Shown piece after piece: positions 35,548 through 56,704 of a stretch of DNA of 64,000 nucleotides. Each line of letters begins with the position of its first letter. Position 1 is the first letter of the stretch. The notes under the pieces were generated by a model. That model did no database searches and had not been told where the DNA came from. It worked only from the letters and a program-made list of their open reading frames with translations. This stretch comes from Oscarella lobularis. Lineage: Eukaryota; Porifera; Homoscleromorpha; Homosclerophorida; Oscarellidae. Made by a program: the position numbers and the translations under genes. Location of the stretch: assembly GCF_947507565.1 (NCBI RefSeq), contig NC_089184.1, positions 1,860,001 through 1,924,000 on the forward strand, written 5' to 3'.

Positions 35548-36363
35548 ATGGCCACCGATGATTGGAAACGATCCTGCTGCGAGGAAGCTAAACGCGCGTT
35601 CGAAATCGTTGTAAAAAATAGCGAGGAGACCTCGGAACAAGATCAGCTCGACGCGAAGTATTCGGCAAGGGAAATATGGGAGCGCTTGGAAAAGCGACTC
35701 GACGACTTAGGCGAGGAACAAAAGACACTCGCTCGAAACGAACTAGACGCGGCATTGGGAGCGGTAAAATTCTTCCTCGCGTGCAATTTCATCGAAACGG
35801 ACGAAACGAGCCGCGGCGAAGCGAAACTCGACGAGGCGTGGCTTCTCGCGAAGGAGCGCAAGTGCGACATCGAAACCGCCTGCCTGTCGATGCGAATATT
35901 GAACCAAATGGGCCTGCTTAACGCGGGAAGAGGCGACAACGAGACAGCGATGAGATATCTGAGAGTGAGAAATTTTTTGACGTCATAAATTTTTTTGGAT
36001 TTTTCTCTTGTTTAGGAGGCGGATCAACTGTTTAAGGAGTGCGTCGCTGCGGGAAAAGTCGCTCCGTTCGCTCTTCGAGATCTCGTTCTGTCCGTCGAGG
36101 AGTGGGCCTCCGACAATGCCAGGCAAAAGGAATTCGAATCGGAGCAGATACTCGCGCTTTTCTATCTAGCTCAAGTATACGGCAACTTGGATCGGAGAGA
36201 CGAGTCGGCCGACTGTTTGAAGGAGACGCTGCAAAGACAGTTGACAACGAAGCAGTACAACGTGAAGGAATGGGCGTTGAATTGTGCCACGCTGTCAAAC
36301 TATTACATTGGAATCGGTAATTATCCAGTCGCAAGACATTGTTTAGGTGAGATGACTCGGTTA

Positions 36364-36406
<43 letters not shown>

Positions 36407-37373
36407 ATACGTGTTTTCTGTTGCAGCAAGTGCTGACAAGGTGCTGACTTCTCTTCTGTCTGACAGTGACGATGAGGACGGAAGCATTGCAAAATCTAAG
36501 GCTGACATATGTCGCTGTTGGATTACCTACTGTTTGGATTTGCTCCGAAGATCGGCGAGTTTTTCCGAGCGAATCGACGACCTTCCTTATTCGCCATCTA
36601 ACCACTTCTTCGATCTGGACGTAAGCGAGTACGAAAGCCGCGTTCCCGCCTGCTCTGCGCGCACGTTCGACGCGGCGCGAGCGCTCTACTTGGCCGCCTC
36701 GCATCACGTCGAATCGGCCAAGTTGTTTTACGTTCTCGACGGGCACGTGAACGATCACGTCGACATCGTTCAACAGCACAGTCAACTATTCAAGGTGCTC
36801 GCCTCCTTCGAGAGCGATCGCGATCGCCAGTGCAAAATGCACAAGCGTCGTATAGACATGTTAGAGGAGCTTGTCGGTCGACTGAATCGCCAGTTCTATC
36901 TTCAGCTGTGTCGACAAATGCTTTTTGAATTGGCCGAAGCGTACAATAGCATGGTCGATCTGAAGATCAGCATTGCCGGCGATACGTCTCCCTCTCCCTC
37001 TTCTCAACGGGCCATGCAGAAGATTAATCGTCTGATTAAAAAGGCTATTGGTCAGTTCGACGAATTCGTCGAGTCGTATCGCGATCACAAGAAAGAGTTT
37101 CCCGAGGCGTTCGACGACGTCTCCTTGCGTCCCGTCTTGACGGCCAAGTTCTGTATGGCGCGTCTTTGGACGAAATTCGTCGTCGGAGAAACAGCTCGAC
37201 GAGTGGAGAACACGAGCAAAGCTTTGGGTCTCTATAAGGAGATCGTCGACTACAAGAGGAATCATCCCGACATGCCGGACGTCTTTGCCGAGGAGATGAG
37301 CGTTTGCGAGGAAATGATTACCTTGCTGCCCATTAAATTGGCAAAATTGACGACGTACAGCACAGCTAACTAA
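35548..37373 (+). CDS. KIFBP: KIF-binding protein
   Basis: Three exons (35548-35964, 36016-36346, 36427-37373) sum to 1695 bases and 564 residues, somewhat shorter than vertebrate KIFBP (about 620). The protein is helical with TPR-like pairs throughout. Family blocks include ALFYLAQVYGNLDRRDESADC, ETLQRQL, EWALNCATLSNYYIGIGNYPVARHCLASA and HVDIVQQHSQLFKVLASFE (about 36763-36820). In other animals KIFBP binds kinesin motor heads and blocks microtubule attachment, which matters for axonal and mitochondrial transport. The start is the ATG in a MATDDWKRSCC context; no earlier ATG in frame was found before the 51-base divergent spacer. Confidence 0.9.
36362..36410. repeat. (AAAT)n microsatellite in KIFBP intron 2
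   Basis: About twelve tandem AAAT units lie between the exon 2 donor and the exon 3 acceptor (TTGCAG, 36421-36426) and make up most of this intron. Confidence 0.95.
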
Positions 37374-37412
37374 TTATAACTTAACGATCGCAAAGTGAAC
37401 TTGAAGTAAGTA

Positions 37413-39108
37413 CTACGGCGTTCTCAACTCTTCTGACTTGGTAGGGCTTTCAGTTTGGGCGGCTTGAATTTTCTCATAAATTCTGATATGGCCGGATGGC
37501 GAAAACTTTGCATTGACCGCATACTCGTCGTCATGGAAAAATTGCTTGTTGATGAACGAGGAGCGGCGTCCTTCATGACCTGGAAAACGTTCGAAATGAA
37601 TGAATGAATGGAGGAGCAAGCATACAGAGTAAGCTACCTCACCTCAAACGTTTGTTTACCAGCCTTCGTAAACAACGATCTCGTTCCAACGCGAGATTTG
37701 AGCTGATTTGATTCCGTAAGTGGTTTAGTCTTCTTCATGCTCTCTTTCGAACCGTCATACGAATTTTCGTTCGTCTTTTGAAGCTTCGGTTCAGGATTCT
37801 CCAAAGCATTGTCGTCATTAGTCTCAACTCTTTTACGACTGACTACTTTCTTATTTTCTTTCTTGCGTTTCGGAGGAGGCTCGTCTTTCTTCTCTAAAAT
37901 GTCCTCGTCGTCATCATCCTGTGAGATTTCATTTTTAGCCCTTCTCTTTCTCCCTTTCTTTTGTGTTTTCGTAGCTTCATTCGTCTTTGGAACATCGTCC
38001 TTTTCACGATTGCTACTCCCAACGTCGTTATCTCTTTTAGTAAGTCTCGATTGTTGCTTCCGCTGTCTTGGCTGGTGAATGTCTTCTTTTTCCAAATGAA
38101 TTGTGTCGGTTTTCTTTGGTCTACCTCTGCCTCTCTTTGCGGGGATACTATCAGACTTCTTTTCTTGAGATTTCTCCTGTTTTTCAGGTTTCTTCTTCCC
38201 CAATCCGGCCTTTTGTTGAGAAACTGCTTCTTCCGGATCATTTTCCTGTCCAGCCTTCTTTTTCGGTTTCTCTCTTTTTCTGGTCTCACGTTTTTCTTTC
38301 GTTTCCGCCTTCTTCTTTGTAGATTTTCCCAATCCTGCAACGTTCTCCGTCAAATCTTCGATTTTCTCAGCGTCATCTGGTCCAATCGTAGTGCCTTGGC
38401 TCTTGCGTGACTGGCTTCGGGTACAAATGCGTTCGATCTTGCTTTCAGCTTCATCCGCCCGACGCTTTTCAGCACTTATTGTCGTCAACAATCGCTCCTG
38501 TTCTTTATCCCAGCGCCTCTTCTCAGAAGAAAGCCTTTTTTCGAGCATTTCCAACGACTCCCGACGCCTCAAAGTTTTCTTTTCAGCGTCAAATGCCTAC
38601 AGGAAAAAACGTTTTCCGCACGGAAGAGGAGAACTAGCAAATTACCTTGGCAACCGAGTGCATCTTTTGGCTGAAGTTTGTTTTCACTTCCTTGAGCTCC
38701 GTCTGGAAAAAAATCGTGCAGAAATAGCTGGCAGGAGACGAGAAGATATCGTTGTACCTTCAACGCATCGTTTGCCTTCTCCAGTTTGTCGATCTTGATT
38801 CCGAATCGCATAGAATTGAGCTGCGCAAAGTGATCGGCAATCCAGGCGTCCGTTTCTCGCAAAAGCGACTTCGTTAGAGCTCTCTGAATCGTCAGAATGT
38901 CCATCTTTGTGGGCTCGCCGTGTTCAAACTGATCGAACGCTCGCGATTGGCTAACCTGGAAATCGAGTGTTGCGCATGCGCCTTTCTCATTCCGAGTTGC
39001 CACTCCGAGAGGAGAAGAAGTCGAGCGAGCGCAAAAATCAGCATTTTTGGGGGCTCTTCGCGACGCGGCTTGCCCTCTTCGCACGCTCCAACCATCGGCG
39101 AATAACAT
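37413..39108 (-). CDS. Basic coiled-coil protein with AT-hook, unidentified
   Basis: Read on the - strand. An N-terminal helical part (MDILTIQRALTKSLLRETD, IDKLEKANDALK, then small exons TELKEVKTNFSQK and AFDAEKKTLRRRESL) looks like a coiled coil. A long exon (about 37640-38570) is extremely rich in K, E and R, with nuclear-localisation-like clusters and an AT-hook-type GRGRPKK. The last exon encodes RRSSFINKQFFHDD and GHIRIYEKIQ and ends at 37413-37415. The start is either the ATG at 39108 or, with a cleaner N-terminus, the ATG at 38902. A nuclear, DNA- or chromatin-associated role is suggested by composition only; I could not assign a family. Its stop lies 39 bases from the convergent KIFBP stop. 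Confidence 0.7.
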
Positions 39109-39213
39109 TCAACGCCACCGGACTTCGCTCGATAAGGAATTCGCTTCCGAACGTCGATTTTCCGACAAAAAATCGATTCGGAAAACGATCGCCTTGACGC
39201 GCGACGTCGCGAA
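39109..39213. promoter_or_regulatory. Short divergent spacer, AT-hook gene / CHD1
   Basis: If the AT-hook gene starts at 39108, 105 bases separate it from the CHD1 start at 39214. If it starts at 38902, the spacer is 311 bases. Either way the two genes diverge from one compact control region. Confidence 0.45.
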
Positions 39214-47640
<8,427 letters not shown>

Positions 47641-47741
47641 TTTTTCGTGTACATAGAGAATATATCAATTAACTTTATTTAAAAAATTATTCGGTTCCCC
47701 CCCGTATAATCGTGCCCGTATGTCGCCGACTGCAAGTCGAC

Positions 47742-50700
47742 ATGACGTCAAAACGAGGACGAAAGCGCACGAAAAGGAACACCTTTCGGCTGTCGGAAAT
47801 CGAAGAAAGTGGCATCGAAGAAAGCCTCGAACGAATCGCGTCGAAAACGAATCTGACCGCGTTGAATGTGAAGAGCATTTTGCACGTAAGAACGAAATGG
47901 CGACAGAAACGAGCGTCGCGACGCGACCGTCGTCTCTTCTAGTACGTTCTCAAAGATCGCAGAGTGCTCAGAATGGCGCTGAGCGCCGCTACGGCGGCAA
48001 ACGCGACCGAGCGAAACGACGACGCTGAAGACGAAGAATCCGAGAAAGAAGATGAAGAAGCAGACGACGAGGAGGACGAAGACGTAGAGGAAGGCTCGAG
48101 TTCGGTAAAGAACTGAACAAAAACGAATCCGGGACCGTCGATCGAGAGCCCCTTTTTTTTTCAGTCATTCACATTGACTCGTTCGCGTCTTCGGCAAGCC
48201 ACGCCTTCGAAACCGGTGTGTAGAGTAAAGGTTTTCCTTTGTTATGTATGTCTGTTTCTCATTCTAGGCGTCGCCTGCGAAGACCTTCAGTGACGTCAAA
48301 CAGGTACTAAGAAGGAATATTATATGTCCTAGTGGAATTTCAATTTCATTCTCACTTTCAAGTCCAACAATTTATTTGATTTCATGAACGCTCCTCTGTC
48401 GGACCTTTCGTCGAGTTCGGCGTCCGACTGCGAATTTCAGCCGGGCGAAGAAGAATCGTTCATTTCGGACGGATCCGACGCCGGCAGCGACGTCGCCACG
48501 GCTCCGAGCACCGCAGCGACGGACACAACACAAGGACCACAATCACTTTCAAGAGAAGAAGAAGAAGAAGGAGAAGAAAATGATTCCGCAAATTTTCTTG
48601 ATTCATTTCTGAATTTGCCGACGCCGTCGCTTTCGTGGCCGTCGGGAGATCACACGTACGCTCAGAATTGCGTTTCCGGATTCGTGCCGCTTGCTGGCGG
48701 AGACGATGAATCCAAGGATCCCGTTACTTCGGACAACGATGCGTGCATTCCTTCGATCGATCGGTCCCGGGAGGATCTAATAGCTCGGAGAACGCGATCG
48801 CGTTATTCGTTGGCCAATACTCTGCTCGAGCAGCTTGAAGGTGCGTGAAAGCGCTGTCTGGTCTCCGCGTGACGGACTCTTTTTCTTTAGCTGATTTTCA
48901 AGCGCCCGATGCTGGACCCGATCTCTATCACACCGTCGAAAATCCGGGTGAAGACGATTTGGCGTGGCGAGAGTGGTTGGGGGATTTGATGAAGACGGAT
49001 TTTTTGTGTGAAGAGCGGACTGCCGGCGACAGCGACGGCGACGGCGACGGCGGCGGCGGCGGCGCTGCCTCTGTGACAGTTGCCGACGAGGAAGAGGATC
49101 CCGAGTACACGGTCGCCTTGGATGAGATTTGCGAAGAGGACGAAGAGTATCGAAATGATCGTCCTGTTTTGGTTTCGTGTATGTGAACGCGATTCTTCGT
49201 CTCTCGGGCAGGCGAATAATTCTCTCTTTTTTTTGTAGCGAAGGAAGTCAGTGACTTGCTTGAAGAGTTTATCGAAAACGTGAGAGGGGATGGAGGGTGG
49301 GGGCTTGCTACACACGGGATGCGAACGCGGCTATCTCTTGTTGCATTGGTTTAGTAGAACCTCTCTATAATGAATGATTTGGGGCCTTCTTTTTGGGAAT
49401 GGGGGCCCCCCACTCAGAAAATCGTTCCCTTGAAAAATTGCCTATATTGCGATAAAGTATCTGAACGTAGTATTCACTTATGGAGTTTCTACCGTAGCTA
49501 GAACAGAAACCCTGACGATTTTCATTGTGTTTCAGTGTGCGACGAAAGGATTTCTGCCCAGTCTTCTCGACGATTTTTCAACGTTGCTAATAAAGTATTG
49601 ACGTCGTACAGGCAATAAAGAGTCCCGGCTCCATTCCACTTGTCTAATTTCTAGGGAAGGAGAGACGGGTGTTGAGGGATCTAACCTGTTCAACAATCAG
49701 CAATTGATCACGCTGAAGAACCAACTGCGACAAGTATGCAGCAATGTATTTGCCTTATATATTCTCAATCGATGTCGTTTGCGCGATGCAGCATCTTCAA
49801 TTGGCGTGCCAGGGCTATCTACTATCGGTTCAAGACTCGACACTGAACGAGTACACGGTGACGTGGAAAGAACAAGTGGTGCGCTCGAAATTCGTTTATT
49901 TCGTGCTTGCTATACTTCCTGTTCTCCTTTGTAGAAGGAACTTCACAAGCGTTCTCAACAAGGTTTTAATTAATTAAATCAATGCTGCACGGCTCGTCAG
50001 AATTTGACTTTTTTTTATAAGGTGGAGTCGAGTCTATTTCTAAACTGCCTGGAATCGAAGACGCTAAGGCTTTGGTAACCGAAGACCAAGAGAAAAGTTA
50101 GCACCTACTCATTAATTAATTAATTAATTAAAACAACGCGATGTTCTCTATTTTTATTTAATAGTTTCTGGTGAACAATTTGTATGCGGTAGTGGAAGTA
50201 GGAACTATTCGGCGGCGCCCGCGTTGTTTTAATTTCGTTGATTTTTTAAAACTCTCTAGGACGTTCGGTCACGTTACCGATGAGAGCCGTCGATTATCTC
50301 GCTACAGCTCTTTTGGATCGATCAGAACTGTTTGCCTACTGGGATCTTCTTCCATCGGTGGGATTCGGTGAGATAGAATTACTGTAGCGACCGAAAGGGA
50401 AGTATGAAGGAATGTTTTAGCTTCCGTAAGCAGTGGACCTCTTTCCGACAGCATTCGTCCAAGTTTCACTCAAGCAGAAGACAAGTAGACGATTATTCTT
50501 TTCGTACTGTTTCGAATGTGACTTTCTTGTCTAGTTTGATGGCGATTGGGCTGGAGCGGTTTTCGAAGAAGTGGGATTTAGTTTCCAAGCGATTTCTTCC
50601 CACGAAAACGGAAAAACAAGTCAGTGCCGCGTGGATTGACGAGACTTTTCGATCAATAGATATTTCTCTTGCAGTTAAAAATTCGCTTCAAGAATCTCTG

Positions 50701-53637
50701 CTCGGCTCGATTCGCCGAAAATTCGGTAAAAGAGTGGAAAACCACGGGCAAAGTATCGCTAACCAGTACGTACACGAACTTCCTCGCGTGAGTGCTCCAT
50801 GGGACTCGCATTTTGTAGATACTTGTTATTCTGCTACCGAACTAGACGTCGACTTGTCCACTGCTTCGGTTGCTCGAATGTTCAATGGTCCAGCGCCCGA
50901 GTGGTTTGTGGTACGTGCGCGTTCGCGTTTGGTGCAGGCAGTCGCGCTTCTATGTCGCGCGTAGACGTATTCTCAGTTGAAGGAAATCGAAAGCGGAGCC
51001 ATTCCGCCCGATTTCGGCAAGCGACGAATCGATAGAGACGAACTGCGACGAATAGCGCCGGCGTCGGTGCCAATCACCGCCGCGGCGGCCGGCTCAATTC
51101 ACAAGTGAGACTGATCGAACAAAGACGCCAATATTCGTCTCTGTCCCCCAAGGTTTGTTCTTTGCTCCGACGGTCCGGGCATGCCTCTCCTGCACGTTGT
51201 CAAGAGCACGCCGAAAGGGCTGGATTTTTCGGGAAAGAAAGCGGCCGTGTCGTTGTCCTCTCCCTGCGTCTCGCCCCTTCGGAACTCCGATCCGAATGCC
51301 GGCGTCGCTGCGTCCGTTCATACTTCGCCCGCCACGGCGGGGTCAACTACTTCGGTTTCAAGTCCGGTTGTTGCCGTCGGTTCGTCCGCTGTGACGACGA
51401 CGATGACGACGACGACGACGACTTTGTCGGCGGTGAGAACGACGGCGCTGAGTTCGACGCAGCCGGCCGGTGCGCGAAAGCCGCACTTGACGAACAGAGC
51501 GATGGTGCAGAGTATCTTGTCTAAGCCGGATCCTAAAGTGAGTACGCGGATTTCGAGCCGAGCATGCACGGTTGCTTTCGAAAGTCTAACCGTTTTCCGT
51601 TTGTTAAAATCGTCGACTCTAGGTAGACTAGTTATATAGCACCTTGATTTTACCATAATGCCGTCACTACGTTCGCTTGTGGCGTCGTTCAAATATCGCG
51701 CTATTTTTTTATTGTTTTTAGGCGAACGAGCGATCAGAGCAGTACGCTTGTTGGTATTTCAAGCAGGTTAAGGTATCATTTCCGAGTGTATTACTCGCAG
51801 CGTTTTGGAACGCGGCTCTCTTCTAGAAAACGCTTCAGGATTATCCTGACAAGTACAGTGATTTCGTTGCCGTGATGGAAGCGTACAATTCAGGCAAGAA
51901 GACCATAAGAGAGGTAGGCATTACGTTTGGCACGACACGGTAGATAACGACTTTTTAAAAGCTATATCGCGACATCTCCGAGCTGTTTGAAAATTGGCCG
52001 GATTTAGTCAGACGATTCGCTGGTTTTCTCCGACCAGAAGACGGCTTATTTGCTGAAGCAGTACGTTTATCTCTCAAATCGGATTTTTTTGCATAGTTCA
52101 AACCAATTCACTTTAGTTTGAAGACGTCATGGATTTTCATCAAGCGTATAACTTTCTTCGAAAACTAGAGGTGAACGAGCCGTCCAATGCTCCATATTTC
52201 ACTGACCATCGTTTTTTTTTACTTCAGGCGTACTTTCGCAAGCATCCATCCAGCCACTTGCAGAAAATATGCCAAGTGCTGGCGGACTTCAGTCCAACAG
52301 AAAATAATGCTGTCGAGGTAGCCTCGACGTTACCTAGTCTCACGTTTATCATATTGCATTCTGTCTAGATACGGGCAAAGGTAGTGCCCCTGTTGAAAGG
52401 GCACAAGGAATTAATAGACGATTTTAACGATTTTTTCGACGAGAAGGCGTTCTTGAAGAAGTGATAAAAATTACCGGTACAACGTGCATCAATAACACGC
52501 TCTTCTTCGCTTTCTAGGTGCTCCGGTCCTTTTGAAATTATTCACATGAATAGCGGCACCGAGGACGAGGTACAAGGATCTCTGTCGACGCAAAGGTACT
52601 TCACTTTCTTTGCTTAGGTAGACGAGTTCGAAGAGATTCGATTCTCGTCGTCGTTTGATGACAACGACGCCGGCGAAAGCGGTCGTAAGCGACTCAAACC
52701 TTACCGTCGCAAGTGTCCCCTGTGCGGCAAGCCATCTCGAGCGGCTGCAGCGACAGCGGCTGTCGCGGCGGGGCGACCCGTTTTGGGCAAACAGAGACAG
52801 ACTTCGAAGCTTTACTGCTCCTGTCGCGGGACGAAAAAACGACGTCCTCCCGTCGCTTTGCCGCGAAGAAGGCAACCGGTTGCGGTCGCCGCTGCCGCCG
52901 CCGCCGCTGCCGTCGCCGCCCCCGCCGCCCCCGCCGCCGCCGCATTGACTGCTTTCCAGTCTCGTCAGCAACCGAAGATCGTCGAACAGCAGACAACGAA
53001 AAAGACGCCTGTTGAAGACGTTCCGTCCGCGAGTGCAGTCGAGACGTTAGTGCCGAGGGACGAGGGCGAAGCGGACGCTGAAGACAACGGCGAAGAGGAG
53101 GAAGAGGAAGAGGAGGAGACGAGCGACGAGGAAGAGGAGAGAGTGCAGATAATGAACTCTAGCGACGAATGCGTTGTTTTGACTGAAGAGGACGAGGAGG
53201 ACGTCGAGGAAAGGGAAAATGGACAACGAAACTTAGCGTCGGCCGACAATCGCGTTGTCGACCAAGACGGCAGTGTCGTCATGTGGGGCCGGGACGACGA
53301 TCGAATGGTACTCTCGGTGTGCCGGGAGAAAGGCATGAACGCTTCGGCGTACGAGTTTCTGGCGTCGAAATTGGAAAACAAGACGATAGCTCAAGTTCGC
53401 GAGAATCTCTGCCTATTGGATCCACGTTTTACGATTATATTATTATTTATTATTTAGATCGAGGCACGCGTGGAGAAGTTGATGGAACTGTTCAACAAGA
53501 CAGCGCAACAACAAACAGTACCAAAGACGGAGGAAGAGGAGGACGAAGAAGAAGAGGACGTCTTCTGTACGACTCAAAGTTCGCCAGACAGTTGTTGTTC
53601 AAGCATCGAAGTATTGAGCCTGTCGGACGACGAATAA
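47742..53637 (+). CDS. GON4L: GON4L/YARP-type transcriptional regulator
   Basis: The start ATG 47742 (MTSKRGRKRTKRNTF) lies 101 bases after the CHD1 stop. The conserved GON4L N-terminal block is present: RTRSRYSLANTLLEQLE, then DDLAWREWLGDLM, an acidic run with EEEDPEYTVALDEI and EEYRNDRPVLVS. A helical segment (LERFSKKWDLVSKRFLP) matches the central region. Two PAH-like (Sin3-type) repeats follow: LQDYPDKYSDFVAVMEAYN (about 51830-52075) and YFRKHPSSHLQKICQVLADF (about 52230-52440). A C-terminal Myb/SANT-like domain starts VVMWGRDDDRMVLSVC (about 53277). Stop 53635-53637. In other animals GON4L works with YY1, SIN3A and HDAC1 in repression. Several exon borders at 49.2-50.6 kb are tentative. 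Confidence 0.85.
49320..49530. other. Long GON4L intron segment
   Basis: This intron stretch is longer than its neighbours. It contains a mirrored GGGGCC / GGGGGCCCCCC area near 49380-49412 and an AT-rich stretch, with no coding signal. It may be an old inserted element, but no boundaries are visible. Confidence 0.3.
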
Positions 53638-53735
53638 GGCATCATCAACTCAAGTGAAAGAGGTACAGAATTCGCACACGCACGCAATCAGTATAAAAGT
53701 GTAAGTAGATACATCTAATGTTTATTGAGATTGAT

Positions 53736-55780
53736 TTAGTTGGAAGAATAGAGGGAAACGAGCCGCTGTCTTTCCCTCAACGTCTTCCACGCCGCGTCCT
53801 TTTCCTTTTTGCTGAGCGCCTTTTTTCGAGCCTTACAGGTCTGTGACACACACGAGTCGCGAGTGAGGCGAAGGGAAGAGGTAAAGAAATGTCACAACGC
53901 ACCATCAATCTCTTATAGACGTCTAGTATTTCGTCGTCTAATTCTTGTATCTGACGTCGAATGGCTTGTCTTTGCATCTCTTCTCTAGCCGCTTTCAAGA
54001 GAACGTCCTTCTGACGTCGATTGTACGCCATCTAATAGAAGAGCGTCCAAAAGGACAATAATATAAGAGGAGGCAATTATTCATACAACGGCCTTCAGCT
54101 CGTCCTGCTTCTGTTTTAATTCTGTAAGAATCTCGTCGTCGTCAGTACGCGCTATTGCTGTTTTCTATAGAAGAGTATTTGAGGCTGGTTTCTTCGCGCG
54201 AAGCACCTACTCTCACCGTCTCCCCTTCGTCGATCACGCCCAACGCGGCGAGCTCCTCCTTGAGCCGAGCCTCGAGCGATGCGACGTGAGGAATGCTGAA
54301 CGTTCGTCCACCTCCTCTGCCCGTCATTTTCTGCTGCTCCGATTTCACTTTCAAAGGACTCGCTTGCCCCTGCGCAGCAAAACGCGAGACAATTCCCAAA
54401 ATCTCGCGCATGACTACGTAGATACATACGTCCTCCTCCAATTTTTCCGGCACGTCATACGACGGATTTTCGTCCACGAGAGCCTTAACGACAAATATTC
54501 TATTACGAATCACGAGCATAATAGAAGTTCGTCTCTTTACCGCGAGAAGGCGCTGCGTCAGGGGACCCAATGGGCACACGTCCGATGGACCGCTGTTCGC
54601 ACTCACCGCCTGCTTCAACATCTTGTCTAAAGAAAGAATTAGCAATGAGACACTGACGTATTAATAGGATGTCAGTGAGATTGTCGTACCAGTCGTCGAC
54701 CAATTCGGAGTCACGTCTGCGACCGTGTTGCCACGCTGTCGACCCACGCGCGATCCGTCTCGTTGCTCCTCCATCAGATCTTCGTGAGCCCATCTGAAGT
54801 CAGAGTAGGAAGTAAGAGAGTCAGTCGGTCTTGGTCTTATATTCGAGAGTTGCCTTTCTGCGTAAGGTTTGCCCAGTGGCGGAACGGTGAAGTAGTCCTG
54901 CTCGTCCGACCGCGACAGAACGTCGTTCAGAGTGACTATGTCGTCTTCGGTGATGTCACGGCAATACGGTTCGACTGAACCCCAGAACCGATGAAGAGAT
55001 TCGGCTTTCGGTCTGCAATTGATTGATTATCTCCACAACAGTTCAATCCTTTGGTAAGACTGTTTACCTTTGATATATTGCCAGCTCGTCGTCATAAGCC
55101 GATGCTGCAGTGGAGTCGAATCCTTTCTGCTTCTTTACTGACCGACCTTCTCCTAGGAGGAAAAGGAGGAAGACGAGAATATCTAAGTCAGAATGAAAAT
55201 TCGATTTATGTGCCTGGAGGAGAAAGGATTCTCTTCTGCGATTTGGCCAGCTTCCTTTTTAATTAAAAATGCGTAAGAATCGACTCGTGTCTATATAGAT
55301 GCTTCAAACTCACTTTCTCTCTCGTCGATCTTGCCACTCGTTCATCAGCTGGAACTCGTTCTGAAGAAGTTTCATTCTCCTACGAAGAATCGTTTGTTCA
55401 AGTCTTTCTATACAATTTTCGTCGTCTGCAGAAGCCTTACTGATGGGCAGCTCCCAAAAGTGCTTCTATGTCCGTTTGCAAGGCACTGAGTTCGTCCGCT
55501 TGAACGGATCCATCTAAAGTCATCGTTTCTAGGTCGAAACGCCGTCTGCAGCGGAATCTGAAGGCTGCATTACCTTTTCTTCCAAGAAGGGTTGTATATT
55601 TGGGGCAGCACTAACAGGCGGAGGCAGTGTATCCGATTGAGGTGGGTCACAGTAGCTCTATGTACGATATTCTTACTTGAACGTGGTCAGCGAGGCTGAA
55701 GTCGCAGTAATGAATAGGAGGTCCCTAAGAAGAAGATAAAAGCAGGTAAACAGAAGTCGATTTCTTACGCCGAGATCCAT
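53736..55780 (-). CDS. TADA3: Transcriptional adaptor ADA3
   Basis: This is a subunit of the GCN5/PCAF histone acetyltransferase module of SAGA and ATAC. Read on the - strand: the first exon is MDLG at 55780, then GPPIHYCDFSLADHV. Central exons carry FWGSVEPYCRDITEDDI, PPLGKPYAERWAHEDL and CPLGPLTQRLLA. The C-terminal ADA3 domain has FSIPHVASLEARLKEELA, DDEILTELKQKQDELKA, NRRQKDVLLKAAREEMQRQ, LDDEILDVYKRL and KKEKDAAWKTL, ending LVSLYSSN with the stop at 53736-53738. The order and spacing match animal TADA3. Its stop is 98 bases from the convergent GON4L stop. Confidence 0.92.
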
Positions 55781-56101
55781 TTTTCCAACGGTGCTATCCG
55801 GGCCGGTTGCGGATGTAGGCGACGCACGTTAGGTTTTCGGGGGAATAGACACGTGCTGACACGTGAAGAAAAATGCGAAGAAAAAGACGTTGAGATTGCG
55901 CCATTCGACGCTCCGTTTGGATAGGCGAAATAACGATCGACGTTGCTTTGATCTCGTAGACGTCATTCGGTTGGGGGCTCCCAAACGTCACGGTGTTTCT
56001 CGTCCTTTGCTTTGTCTCTACTGCTTCAGTTGAATATTTGGACGAGAAGAGCATCAACTTTTGCCTGATTTGATTCGTTATCGTGGACGGCAACGAATCA
56101 A

Positions 56102-56704
56102 ATCCAATAAATATTTAATTAATTCGTCTTGGGGGGGGGGGGATCTTCTTCGAGTCCTTTTTTGTTTAGTAAAGGCACTTTTCCATATTTGGCTGGCCGG
56201 ACCAAGTTCTCATCAAAACGTTGAGAAATTTCTTCAATGACATTTTTTTTCTTAGACGGACGATCTGAAGACGTTTTATCCTGGCACTCTTCTCGAAACG
56301 GGGCACGACATTCTCTTCCTTTGGGTCGTCAGGATGGTGTTTTTTGGCCAGAAACTGATGGAGAAACTACCCTTTGGTAAAGTAAGTCATTTCTCCAATA
56401 AATATATGATTCGTCTTGGGGGGTGGTGATCTTTCTTCGAGTGAGAAAAATCGTTTTGCGTTTAATTACGAAGTAGCAAACGTCAGGGGAGGCACTTTTT
56501 ATATTTGGCAGACCGGACCAAGTTCTCATTATTTCATCAAGGGCATCTTTTTTTTCTTAGACGGACCATTTGAAGACGTTTTATCTTGGCACTCTTCTCG
56601 AAGAAACGCGGCACGACATTCTCTTCCTTTGGGTCACTCAGGATGGTGTTTTTTGGCCAGAAACTGATGGAGAAACTACCCTTTGGTGAAGTAAGTCATT
56701 TCTC
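56102..56704 (+). repeat. Tandem duplication of about 300 bases
   Basis: Unit A (about 56102-56393) and unit B (about 56394-56704) share an order of blocks: CCAATAAATAT, TTCGTCTTGGGG, a CCGGACCAAGTTCTCAT block, a T-rich tract, then a valyl-tRNA synthetase exon. CCAATAAATAT recurs again at 56705, so it borders each unit. Unit B has diverged by substitutions and small insertions. Confidence 0.85.
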
